Assembly (NCBI GenBank): GCA_963666415.2
Contig: CAXXPD010000003.1
Span: 1-64,000, forward strand
Length of the DNA: 64,000 nucleotides
DNA from: Bin87 sp963666415
GTDB lineage: Bacteria > Chloroflexota > Dehalococcoidia > Lucifugimonadales > UBA3495
Reading direction: 5' to 3'
A program made the position numbers and the translations under genes. Below the pieces are notes generated by a model. It saw nothing but the letters and a program-made list of their open reading frames with translations, ran no database searches and was not told where the DNA came from. Each line of letters opens with the position of its first letter. Positions within the stretch are counted from its first letter, which is position 1. Below are positions 8,330-17,900 of this stretch, in pieces.

Positions 8330-9274
8330 GTTATCGCGCAGCTTTTACCCACCGAAATCGCCCAACTGGAGACCCTCATGACTACCACCGCCAGCGACCC
8401 GCAGATCGTCCCCCGCCCGCCGGCCGCTGCGCCGGCCCTGCGCGCCGCCGACCAGGGGGTGGCCGACGCCCTGGAGTCCCTCCTCTCCGACAACACCAGG
8501 CGCGTCTACGCCGCCCAGTGGAGGCTGTTCACTGAATGGAGCGACTCGGTGGACCTCCGCTCCCTGCCGGCGGAGCCCCTCACCGTCGCCCGCTACCTGG
8601 CGGTGCGGGCCGGCCACGAATCGCCCTGCGGGATCCAGGTGTGCGCGCCTCTTTGAGAGGACGGGGAAGGCGTCTGGCCAGGCCCCAGCGCCAGGCCGGC
8701 GCTCTCACCGCCGACGTGCTGGCCGTGATCCGGCTCACCGCCGTCCAGCCCCGTGCCCGCGGACGCGGGATCGGAGACGCCCGCGCAGGCCGCCGAGCGC
8801 GCCCGCTTCGACCTGGCCCTGGTGGCCGTGTTATCGGACGGGGGGTTGCGTCGCAGCGAGGCGGCGGCGCTGACCTGGGGCGACTTGCAGCGCTGGGACG
8901 ACGGCAGCGGCCGCATCACCGTCATCCGCTCCAAGACCGACGCGGAGGCCCAGGGTGCCGTGGTGGCCATCACCCCCCGCCGCCATGCGGGCCTTGGACG
9001 CCATCCGGCGGGGGTTGGTGGTGGGCAGAAGGTGTTCGGGCTGTCGGAGTCACAGATCGACCGGCGGCTGAAGGTGATCGCCAAAGCCGCCGGTCTCGTG
9101 GACTGGGAGTTTTTCAGCGGCCACAGCGGGCGGGTGGGCATGGCCCGGCGGATGGCCCAGAACGGCGCGCCCACCCATGAGATCGAACGCCAGGGCCGCT
9201 GGAAGCAGGGCGGCGGCATGGTGGGCCGCTACACCCGCGGCGAATCCGCCGGTTCGGCCCTGCGCTACCTTTAG
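8330..9274 (+). pseudogene. Decayed tyrosine recombinase, copy 1
   Basis: From ATG 8378 the N-terminal part (VADALESLLSDNTRRVYAAQ) matches the core-binding domain of a phage-type integrase. About 70 bases of the core-binding region present in copy 2 are missing near 8613, followed by a frameshift. The catalytic domain resumes in another frame: DGGLRRSEAAALTWGDL carries the first catalytic arginine, VIRSKTDAEAQG the lysine region, and FSGHSGRVGMARRMAQNG the H-x-x-R box. The end (GRYTRGESAGSALRYL) holds the tyrosine. Compared with copy 2 at 13721-14735, homology starts at GTTATCGCGCAGCTTTTA about 48 bases upstream of the start codon. It cannot make a full enzyme. Confidence 0.85.
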
Positions 9275-9511
9275 GTGGGGAGGTTTCTGCAACTGGACGG
9301 CGGATGCGCTCGTCTGCTGGGCTTTGTATTCCTGAGGGCACTTCACGATGACGTCGTTCATCCTGGGGAATTCATTCCCGGCGGAGTCCTCCACCCAATC
9401 CAGCGCCTTCCGGCGCGCCGCCGTGTCATCCCACGTCGCGTAATCGTCCGCACTCGAGATGTTTCCTCCTTCATGCAGGAGCATCCAGGCGGGGGACAAC
9501 ATCGACCCCAC
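9275..9511 (-). pseudogene. Remnant of an unknown gene truncated at the recombinase copy
   Basis: On the minus strand from about 9511 an open frame reads MLLHEGGNISSADDYATWDD and RRKALDWVEDSAGNEFPRMN, with protein-like composition. It then runs without a stop into sequence antisense to recombinase copy 1. No family is recognised. A GGAGG at about 9470 lies within it, so a shorter start cannot be excluded. The rest of 9512-9818 shows nothing identifiable. Confidence 0.3.
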
Positions 9512-9818
9512 GCCGATGAGAAGGTCTCGGTTTTGATGTGGACGCGGTTAACCCGATTGCCCGGCCGGTTGCGGTGCCCAATCATGCGGCGTGTCACTGG
9601 CGCCACACAGCAGGCGCCGGCAGTCTGGCGCCGGTTGGAACCGGCGGTGGGGCTGCCGGAAATTGTAGTTGGGCGCCACGGTGTCGGATTACTGGTATCC
9701 GGCAGCGTGGGCGCAGTGCGCGGGGAGCGATTCTCCGGTTGCCTGGCTGCCCAGCTCGGGTGGCAGGTTCCACCTGATGAATCGTTGGCGACCCCCCGGC
9801 CGAACGGTGCGGCGGCGT

Positions 9819-10358
9819 CTAGCGGTCTGGCTCAGCGATAAGGGTCAATTGAGCAAAGGGGCGGGCCAGGTAGACTTGGGCGTCGCCTTCGAACAGATGG
9901 AGTTGGATGAACTCCTGCATGGCCACGATCCTGACGCCGACGTCCCAGTCTTTCCGACGTTCGGCCGCGGCGCGGGCCGGCGCGACGATCAGAGTGGCGA
10001 ACGCGGCAGCCATCTGATGGCGGGTACCGGCCGGGGCGTCGCCCATGACCTGCTGGGCGGCGATGGCGAATTCGCGGCTGTTGCTGTTGCTGTCACGGCG
10101 ATTGGCGCCGGCTCCCAGCGTGTGTTGTTTAGAATCGACGTTGGCCATGAGCTCGGCGGTCAGCGTCTGAATCTCAGCTTCGTTTTGGGGGTGTGGTCGG
10201 GATAGCGACGCGGTGGGGCGGCGGTGGTTGTCTCGGTGGTTGTCTCGGTTGGTCTGGATTGTATCCAGCAGGTCCTGAGCCCAGGTCTGTTGCTGCGATT
10301 TGCTGGCCGGCGTAGCCAATTGGTCCAGTGCTGGAGTGTGTTCGTCCGAAGTCGTCAT
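9819..10358 (-). CDS. Hypothetical protein, 179 aa
   Basis: ATG 10358 is preferred because GGAG lies about eight bases upstream; an ATG at 10370 is the alternative. The N-terminal third is hydrophilic and rich in Q, N, H and R (TNRDNHRDNHRR), probably disordered. The C-terminal part is helical and conserved-looking: AEIQTLTAELMANVDSKQ, EFAIAAQQVMGDAPAGTRHQ, AFATLIVAPARAAAERRKDW and IVAMQEFIQLHLFEGD. There are no cysteines, membrane segments or recognisable domains. It lies between the two recombinase copies with a small gene upstream on the same strand, and may be cargo of an old integrative element. Confidence 0.55.
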   Translation of the reverse strand: MTTSDEHTPALDQLATPASKSQQQTWAQDLLDTIQTNRDNHRDNHRRPTASLSRPHPQNEAEIQTLTAELMANVDSKQHTLGAGANRRDSNSNSREFAIAAQQVMGDAPAGTRHQMAAAFATLIVAPARAAAERRKDWDVGVRIVAMQEFIQLHLFEGDAQVYLARPFAQLTLIAEPDR

Positions 10359-10472
10359 TGTGGTCTCCATCGATCCGATCAGTGCCGGTCGGTCCGTGGT
10401 CAGTCAAGGTCCCGGGCTTGTGGTAGCGCGCGGCGGCGCAGACGACAATCACGGTGACCGGCGCTCATTTCA

Positions 10473-10676
10473 TCAAACCCCCACTGGCTGATTGTGGCGC
10501 ACGATGGCCTTCCTGATGTCCATTTGGGTTCCCACCAGGCTCAGACCGCGGTGGTCGTAGGTCCAGGTCGTCCCCTGGTAGAATTGGATGGCCCCGGCGG
10601 GCCGGTCGTTGATGAAAACGTCGGCCTTCCGGCCGTCGGTCGCTCCGAATCGGATGATTGGGATGTCCCTGAACAT
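10473..10676 (-). CDS. Small hypothetical protein, 67 aa
   Basis: ATG 10676 follows a strong AGGAGG site. The product begins MFRDIPIIRFGATDGRK and continues with short beta-strand-like segments (ADVFINDRPAGAIQFYQ, GTTWTYDHRGLSLVG) and a basic tail. The size and all-beta pattern resemble small mobile-element or plasmid proteins. No family recognised. It is 114 bases upstream of the 179-aa gene on the same strand and may be cotranscribed with it. Confidence 0.5.
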   Translation of the reverse strand: MFRDIPIIRFGATDGRKADVFINDRPAGAIQFYQGTTWTYDHRGLSLVGTQMDIRKAIVRHNQPVGV

Positions 10677-11068
10677 GGGTTTCCTCCTGGTTCGATTGGT
10701 CCTGATCGTGGTAGGCGCGGACAACTGCCAGCTGTTCCGACCACCGGGACTGACCCCCGTTCCTGCCGGGCTCTGCGGAGCGCAGACCAGTGGCAAGGTG
10801 GTAAGCGGCGTCAAGTACGTGCGGCGCCGCGCAACTCAACTGTAAGACTTGGTGAGCTGAACTTGACGAGAGCCCTCGTGTCAAGGGCGGCGGATAAACG
10901 CTACCCGTAGCGACGGCAGCGCCGGTTCAATAGCTCTGCCCGTGCCTTCGAATTACCCGGTTCCCCCCAAACCTGAAGTGTTGCGGACACGGTTGGCGAC
11001 CAGCGCTAAAACCGCCGGGGCAGTCGCCGTGACCGCCCCGACTGCAATTCCCGCTGGATTCAGTGGGA
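10677..11068. other. Intergenic region downstream of groL
   Basis: No gene is supported in these 392 bases; open frames here lack ribosome binding sites and protein-like composition. I did not find a clear intrinsic terminator for groL. Confidence 0.35.
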
Positions 11069-12688
11069 CTAGAAATCCATCTGGGGGGCGGCCGTCATGC
11101 TCGAAGCCGGCTCGGGGATTTCGGTAATCATGGACTCGGTGGTGAGCACCATGGCGGCCACGGACGCGGCATTCTGCAATGCGGAGCGCGTGACCTTTAC
11201 CGGGTCGATGATGCCGCGCTCGAGCATCGGGCCGAATTCGCCCAGCTCGGCGTCGTAGCCGTAGTCATCGGACTGATGCTTCACCTGGTTGAGCACCACG
11301 GCTCCCTCGGAACCGGCATTCTCCACGATCAGCTTCAACGGCTGTTCCAGAGCGCGGCGGACGACGTTGACGCCGACCAACTCGTCAACGGTCAACCCTT
11401 CGACGGTGTCCAGGGCGCGCTGGGCGCGCACCAGAGCGACGCCGCCGCCAGGGACAATCCCTTCTTCCACCGCGGCACGGGTGGCGGACAGGGCGTCTTC
11501 CACCCGGGCCTTGCGCTCTTTCAGCTCGATCTCGGTGGCGGCCCCAACCTTGATGAGGGCCACGCCGCCGGACAGCTTGGCCATCCGCTCCTGCAGCTTC
11601 TCGCGGTCGTACTCGGAGGTGGTGTCTTCGATCTGGGCCTTGAGCTGGTTGATGCGGGCCTGGATCGCCTCTTCCGAACCGTGGCCTTCCACGATCGTGG
11701 TGTCGTCCTTGGTGGACGAAATGCGACGGGCGCGGCCAAAGTCCTCGATGGTCGCCGAGTCCAGACGGCGGCCGGTTTCTTCGCTGATGACGGTGCCGCC
11801 GGTCAGGATGGCAATGTCTTCCAGCATGGCCTTGCGGCGGTCGCCGAAGCCGGGCGCCTTGACCGCCAGCACGTTCATGATGCCGCGCAGCTTGTTGACT
11901 ACCAGGGTGGCCAATGCTTCGCCGTCGATGTCCTCAGCGACGATGACCACGTTCTTCTGGCCGGCTTGCAGCAGCTTTTCCAGGGCCGGCACCAAGTCGG
12001 CAACGGATGAGACCTTCTTGTCGGTGATGATGAGGTAGGCATCTTCGATGGCGGCTTCCATGCGGTCGCTGTTGGTGATGAAGTAAGGAGAGGTGTAGCC
12101 GCGGTCGACCTGCATCCCCTCGACGTACTCAATCTCATCGGTCAGTCCGCGGGATTCTTCCACGGTGATGACGCCGTCTTTACCCACCTTCTCCATGGCC
12201 TCGGCGATGGTCTCGCCGATGGCGTCTTCATGGGCGGAGAGAGAGGCTACCTGTCCGATGCGCTCGCGGGTCTCCACCGGCTGGGACATCCCCTGCAGTT
12301 CGGTGACGATGCGAACCACCGCGTGGTCGATGCCACGCTTGATGGCCATCGGGTTGGCGCCGGCGGTAACGTTCTTGAAGCCTTCGTGGATGATGGCCTG
12401 GGACAGCACGATGCTGGTGGTGGTGCCGTCGCCGGCGGCGTCGTTGGTCTTGGTGGCGGCTTCTTTCAGCAGCTGCGCGCCCATGTTCTCGAAAGCGTCG
12501 GGCAGCTCAATCTCTTTGGCGATGGTCACGCCGTCGGAGCAGACCTGCGGGGGACCAAACTTCTTGTCCAGCACGACGTTGCGGCCACGGGGGCCCAGGG
12601 TAATCTTGACCGCGTCGGCCAGTATGTCGATGCCGGTGCGCAGCGACTTGCGGGCGTCTTCAGCGTATACCAACTTCTTTGCGGGCAT
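11069..12688 (-). CDS. groL: 60-kDa chaperonin GroEL
   Basis: The 539-residue product is full length and recognisable from end to end. Key segments are PAKKLVYAEDARKSLRTGID, TLGPRGRNVVLDKKFGPP, the nucleotide-binding NDAAGDGTTTSIVLSQAI, and the late GVALVRAQRALDTVEG region with its ATPase residues. GroEL forms the double-ring cage that folds proteins with ATP in the cytoplasm together with GroES. The C-terminus ends TAAPQMDF rather than the common GGM repeat tail. The start is ATG 12688 with a GGAG-type site upstream. groS lies 82 bases upstream on the same strand, the normal operon order. The operon is bracketed by two recombinase pseudogenes, which is unusual for a core gene. Confidence 0.97.
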   Translation of the reverse strand: MPAKKLVYAEDARKSLRTGIDILADAVKITLGPRGRNVVLDKKFGPPQVCSDGVTIAKEIELPDAFENMGAQLLKEAATKTNDAAGDGTTTSIVLSQAIIHEGFKNVTAGANPMAIKRGIDHAVVRIVTELQGMSQPVETRERIGQVASLSAHEDAIGETIAEAMEKVGKDGVITVEESRGLTDEIEYVEGMQVDRGYTSPYFITNSDRMEAAIEDAYLIITDKKVSSVADLVPALEKLLQAGQKNVVIVAEDIDGEALATLVVNKLRGIMNVLAVKAPGFGDRRKAMLEDIAILTGGTVISEETGRRLDSATIEDFGRARRISSTKDDTTIVEGHGSEEAIQARINQLKAQIEDTTSEYDREKLQERMAKLSGGVALIKVGAATEIELKERKARVEDALSATRAAVEEGIVPGGGVALVRAQRALDTVEGLTVDELVGVNVVRRALEQPLKLIVENAGSEGAVVLNQVKHQSDDYGYDAELGEFGPMLERGIIDPVKVTRSALQNAASVAAMVLTTESMITEIPEPASSMTAAPQMDF

Positions 12689-12770
12689 TGGGGGGTTCTC
12701 CTCGTTGGAGTGTGCGCTATTAGGGGTGGTTTGGTGTGCGTGCGAGAGCTCAGGAGTTGGAACCGAACGG

Positions 12771-13061
12771 CTAGACCAGTTTGGCCAGGACGTCGGACTC
12801 GCGCATGATCAGGTACTCTTCATCGTCGTCGTCATATTCGGTGCCGGCGTATTTGGAGTAGATGACCTTGTCGCCCACGGAAAGTTCCATGGCGATGCGG
12901 GAGCCGTCGTCAGCGACGCGGCCCGAGCCAACGGCAATGACCTCGCCCTCCTGGGGCTTTTCCTTGGCGGTGTCGGGAAGCAGGATGCCGCCCTTGGTCT
13001 GGGTTTCCTGTTCCATCGGCTTGATGACGATTCGCTCGCCTAGCGGTGTAAAACTGGACAC
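12771..13061 (-). CDS. groS: 10-kDa chaperonin GroES
   Basis: The 96-residue product starts at GTG 13061 with GGGAGG seven bases upstream. It carries the GroES signature: FTPLGERIVIKPMEQE, the mobile loop TKGGILLPDTAKEKPQ and the GEVIAVGSGR turn, ending with YLIMRESDVLAKLV. It caps the GroEL ring. It is followed by groL on the same strand. I looked for a CIRCE (HrcA) inverted repeat in the 13062-13200 region and did not see one, so regulation is not evident. Confidence 0.96.
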   Translation of the reverse strand: MSSFTPLGERIVIKPMEQETQTKGGILLPDTAKEKPQEGEVIAVGSGRVADDGSRIAMELSVGDKVIYSKYAGTEYDDDDEEYLIMRESDVLAKLV

Positions 13062-13558
13062 TGAGTGCCTCCCTGGGTTGGAATGTTGCGGTTGGTGGTT
13101 GGTAAGTTTGGTTGGTTGGTGGATGGACCTGGCCATCCAGTGCCGACGGGGTTACGGCTTACGGGCGCGGTCCGTGGCGTAAAAACCTGAACCTTTCGCG
13201 GGACCTTGCCCAGAGCCCGTGTGGATGATTGGCGCCGGATGAAACTTCCGGCGCGCCACGCCGGAGCACTCGGGGGGTATTCAGATCCCGGGGACGCTTC
13301 GAGGCTGGGCCGCCCAATGCTAATGGCCCCATGGAGCGCGTTGGTAGGCATACCGGGGAGTCGCTGCATCCCTTCGTCAAACACCCTGACGACCGCCCGC
13401 TACCGTTGTGTACCTATTGTTACTGACCCACGACGCTATTCCAATGGGCCTAATGTTGTATTTGCGTAGGAAATAGTCGGTGCGGTAGCGTCCTGTGCAG
13501 GGTTTGAGCGTGCCTCATCTCCTGCGATGATCCGGCAACCAGACCTTGAGGCCAATGT
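13062..13558. other. Region upstream of groS without a recognised gene
   Basis: This must hold the groSL promoter, but no confident -35/-10 pair, CIRCE or other heat-shock operator could be picked out. A run of TTGG/GGTT words occurs at 13080-13125. Nothing else is supported. Confidence 0.35.
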
Positions 13559-13684
13559 TCAGGAGGTCGAAGACGCGGGACAGTAGGTCTGACCGCCCAC
13601 CAGAAACAACTTTCTGACGTAGACGGTGTGGGGCGCACGCATGGGCGGCGCCAGCTCGGTCTGGCAGATGAAGCAGTTGGCCAT
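13559..13684 (-). CDS. 41-aa small protein with CxxC motif
   Basis: Too short for ordinary gene calling, but ATG 13684 is preceded by GGAGGTGACACC, a nearly perfect ribosome binding site at ideal spacing. The product begins MANCFICQTELAPPMRAPHT and ends with YVRKLFLVGGQTYCPASSTS and TGA. A CxxC pair (C4, C7) and a third cysteine near the end suggest metal binding, but one ligand is missing for a standard zinc ribbon. It lies 37 bases before recombinase copy 2, on the opposite strand. Function unknown. Confidence 0.5.
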   Translation of the reverse strand: MANCFICQTELAPPMRAPHTVYVRKLFLVGGQTYCPASSTS

Positions 13685-13720
13685 GGTGTCACCTCCGTTT
13701 GAGAGGATTGCAATCGATCC

Positions 13721-14735
13721 GTTATCGCGCAGCTTTTACTCGCCGAAATCGCCGCTGGAGACTCGCCTATGACTACCGCCGCCAGCGACCCGCAGATCGT
13801 CCCCCGCCAGCCCGCGTCCCTCCCTGAACTGCGCGCCGCCGACCAGGGCGTGGCCGACTCCCTGGAGGCCGTCCTCTCCGACAACACCCGCCGCGTCTAC
13901 GGCGCCCAGTGGCGCTTGTTCGTTAACTGGTGTGGTGACGTAGGTCTCCGCTCCCTGCTGGCGGAACCCTTCACCGTGGCCCGCTACCTGGCCGCCCGCG
14001 CCGGCTCCGGCGCCAGCATCGCCACCATGCGTCTGGCCACCTCCGCCATCACCAAGGCCCATGAGTGGGCGAAGCTGGAATCGCCCTGCCGGGACCCGGG
14101 TGTGCGCGCCTCTTTGAAGGGATGGGGAAGGCGGCTTTCGAAGCCCCAGCGCCAGTCCGGCGCCCTCACCGCCGACGTGCTCGCCGTCATCCGCCTCACC
14201 GCCGTCCAGCCCCGCCGGCGCGGCCGCGGCATTGAGACGCCCGAGCTAGCGGCAGAAAGGGGGAAGTTTGACGTCGCCCTGGTGGCGGCGCTGTCCGACG
14301 CCGGACTCCGCCGTTCCGAGGCTTCGGCTCTCACCTGGGGCGACGTTGTACGTTGGGACGACGGCAGCGGTCGCATCACCGTGATCCGCTCCAAGACCGA
14401 CGTCGAGGCTGCCGGCGCCGTGGTGGCCATCACACCCGCGGCGATGCAGGCACTGGACGCCATCCGGCGGAGGGCGCTGGTGGTGATGTGAAGGTGTTCG
14501 GGCTGTCGGAATCGCAGATCGCCCGGCGGGTGAAGGTGATTGCTAGGGCTGCGGGCCTTTCCGACTGGAGCTCTTCAGCGGCCACAGCGGGCGGGTGGGC
14601 ATGGCCCGCCGCATGGCCCAGAACGGCGCCCCCACCCACGCGCTCGAACGCCAGGGCCGCTGGAAGCAGGGCGGCGGCATGGTCGGCCGCTACACCCGCG
14701 GCGAATCAGCAGGGTCGGCGCTGCGCTATTTGTAG
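13721..14735 (+). pseudogene. Decayed tyrosine recombinase, copy 2
   Basis: This is a more complete copy than the one at 8330. From ATG 13769 it encodes an intact core-binding domain (DNTRRVYGAQWRLFVNW, TMRLATSAITKAHEWAK) and the start of the catalytic domain (DAGLRRSEASALTWGDV, VIRSKTDVEAAGAV). It stops at 14491 because of a frameshift after IRRRALVV. The sequence then continues in a second frame (KVFGLSESQIARRVKVIARA). A second shift at about 14570, where one G is missing in the DWELFSGHSGR codons, moves the H-x-x-R box and tyrosine region into a third frame. The enzyme is therefore inactive unless these are sequencing errors. Confidence 0.85.
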
Positions 14736-14926
14736 CGTGGCCCGTGGCATATGCAGAAGGTAATGGGATACCTATCTTGTCATCACGCCTGCAATAGCGC
14801 ACCACGTTGGGAAGATTTCGCTACTCGGGATTGGTTTGCTACGGCTGCAAACAGACAGGGCATTGTCGTATGTGTCGTTCATTGCTCAATGGCATTCACG
14901 GCGAGGGTATGGTCCGCCTTGGCTTG

Positions 14927-17900
14927 CTATTGTAGGTTGTGCCTGACTGCTAGTTCCCGTAACCCGCGTTTTAAGTCTGTGGGAAGGTCACATTCCAATA
15001 GCTGGTCGACAATGCCTTTGATTCCGAGTCCGATCCATGGTTTGGAATCAGATTGCGCTATGTGGATCAACAGATTTGCCAATGCGCGGGGGTGTCGTTC
15101 GGCCAAACCACTGTCTCTGATTCTATGCATTACGAGCCAGGGTATGCCAGATACCGGACGCATCTGGGCTGCCAGGTCAACGGCATCTGGGAACAGCCCG
15201 GGTAGGTTCGTAGCCCATTCGGTCATCAAAACTATCTCGGTGTCGCTGAGAGGAGTGGGCACGCCGACCAAACGATGTTCCCAGTAGTCCCTGAGCCAGG
15301 TATCCCACCATTCTCGCTGGTGGGTCTCGTCTAGCGACTGAAGATTTCGGCCGATCTCCATCGCGAACAAACGCCTGTCTGCATCGTCAGCGTGCTTGAA
15401 CAGCTTCGTAATCCATGTGTCGTTGGCATCGGTCACTGAGAAAATGAGCATCTGAGTGTATTTTCTGATGAATCCTTCCCTGGTTGAACCTTCCATATCG
15501 CGCAAGATAGTCTCCATTGCATTGAGAAAAGGTTCGCGCAGCAACTCAATCGTTTCCAGATGCAGCCGTCCATGGGTTAGGCCATCCCAAGCGGACGCGA
15601 AGTCGTCCTGTTCGGGCGCCAGCAACGGTATCAGGTTGTGCCGTGTCCATTCTTCATCGACAAACGCCAAAAAGGAAAATTCGGACATCAGCGTTGCCCG
15701 CGCCAGTGTGCCCCGCAGCTCATGGTCTGCCACCATCTCCGATAGTGCTTCTTGATACTCGCCGCTGACCATGATGGGCTTCGGCTCCTGATTCTTTCTC
15801 CAAATGGCGATGCTTCGCATCCAGAAATAAGCGAGCCTTCCCGCAGGGTGGTTGCTGGCACGCTCCATCCAATCCGAGTCCATCCCCTGGTCGTTGACCG
15901 CAATGTGTTGCCAAAGGCTTCTCGCTGTATTGTTCGCTGAAGCCAATGTGGCCGAATTCATCACCAGATCATTGTTACCGATTAGATATGCCAGGGCATC
16001 CGCGATCTCGTCTACGTGTTTGCCATGGAGTCCGTCCGCGGACAGAGTTCGAATTGCTCTAGCCAAGGTGGCTTCGTCCAGATCTCCGGAACGCCAACCA
16101 TTTATCACTCCACGCCAAAGGTGAGTATCCCATTCCGCGACCTGTGTCATTTGGTCTGCCAGCTCAAGCCCCCAGTCTGGATTCTGCTTCGTCGCTTCCG
16201 CCACATGGTTGATTATCTGGTCGCGTGGGTGGGCGGTATATTCGGAAGGTTGTTGTTCCATCGCTTGGGGTAGCCATTCGGCAGGTGACTGATCCAGAAT
16301 TTCCGCCACGCTCCATGGACTGGGCTTTCCGACCACTTCATATACATCGCCGATCCAGTGAATGAGGTCGGGATGTTCTTGAGGCACAAATTCAGGATGC
16401 CGTGCCCGAATGGGGTCTAGCGCTTGCCGCACCAGTATGCAGTCAGGGTCGGCCTCGGTTAGCCATTGGAGCCAATCGTAATGATGGTGAGCCGAGTAAC
16501 GTTCATCATCCAGATCATCTTCCCACGGCCAACGGTAGGCCAGTACGGTGGCAATCAGTGCCTGCCTTTGCTCTGGTCCCGCGTGTGGGTATACGGCGGC
16601 CACTGCCCGGTATATCTCGTGGCGTGCGCGGGTTTCGTTCACATCGCAATGTTCAAGTAGCCAGGCGATTTTATCGTCGGCCGACAGGTCGGTTCGCACT
16701 GAGAGGGCATGGACCGCCAGGCGGCGCAGTAGCGCCGCCTGAGAACGGGTGAAGCGTTCAGACCACAGCCTGGCAGTGTCAACTTTGTTGATGACCAGCC
16801 ATTCCACGCACTCCCGCGCAATGTTAATCAACATATCCGCGTCAAGAGGGAACCGGTCTTGCGGATGAGGTTCGATAGCCGACCGGTAGGAGCTGTCGGG
16901 ATCCCGAGTATCATCCGCTTGATGCCAGGCTCTCAGCGCAAAATGACGCTCTTCTAACCTTCTCACGGTCCGTTCGAGTAACGATTCGGCAATTGCGGGC
17001 AAGTTGGGCGCCAGACACTTCCGCCACAGGGTTTCTTCCCAGTAATGTTTCAGATGGGATTTGTTCCAGCCTGACCGAGGTTGCGTCTGTTGGCGATTTG
17101 ATGTCAACGCATCGTATAACTGCAGCAATTCGTGCAGGATACCCAGCCTCGCACACTTTACCGCCATATTGCACAGGACGTCGTCGTTATCATCCGGCGG
17201 CGTTGCACTCAACAGAAAATGGACCCACCTGGAAAGGGTTTCCGCATCCAACGATCCGTCGTCGGGTTCTCCCAACTGCCAAGCGAGCAGGTTCCAAAGC
17301 CGTGGATTTACCGTTGCGCCACGTCGCTCTATCGCCCGGAACAGGGCATCGGTGTTCTTAATAGCGAACCGTGTTGCCAACCAATAGGACAGGATCCCGT
17401 CCTTCTCAGTGAAGTCGCCGTTGGCGAACAATGCGGTCAGTTGGTCGCGCCGGTCAAGCCAATCAATCCATTCTGGTGAATCGGCTGCCCTGATGAAGAA
17501 ACGCGTCAGCGCAGGATCGGAAAGAGCGTGTTCGACGATGCTGGAACCCTCCTCGTCAATGGGCGGCGGTCCGCTGGCAATTTCCGTGATTTCGTGTTGC
17601 CAGTCCAGAATGCCCATCCGTACGTGGCTCGCCAAGCCGGTTACCGCCGCGTCCAGACCGTTAAAGTCATTATCGGCCACTTGGTGAAATATAACGGGTT
17701 GGATGCCCAGTCCGAGCCATCTCTCCGGTTCATCACTCCGGTCGCCGATCAGGGCGAAACGCCGTTGTCCATCATCCGGCGGCAACGACGGGGTCAGGTA
17801 CGTCATTATCGTGTCGTTGTGGCTGTAGCCTACAAACAGCACCGTTTGATTGGCGAAGAGGTCAACCAGGAAACGACGCGCCCATCCATCGGCCTCGGTA

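Noticed and set aside
11063..12010. Long plus-strand open frame opposite groL
   Set aside because: It is the antisense shadow of groL in GC-rich sequence, with histidine- and glycine-rich composition and no ribosome binding site.
13062..13200. CIRCE/HrcA operator before groS
   Set aside because: Searched for TTAGCACTC-N9-GAGTGCTAA and close variants; none found.
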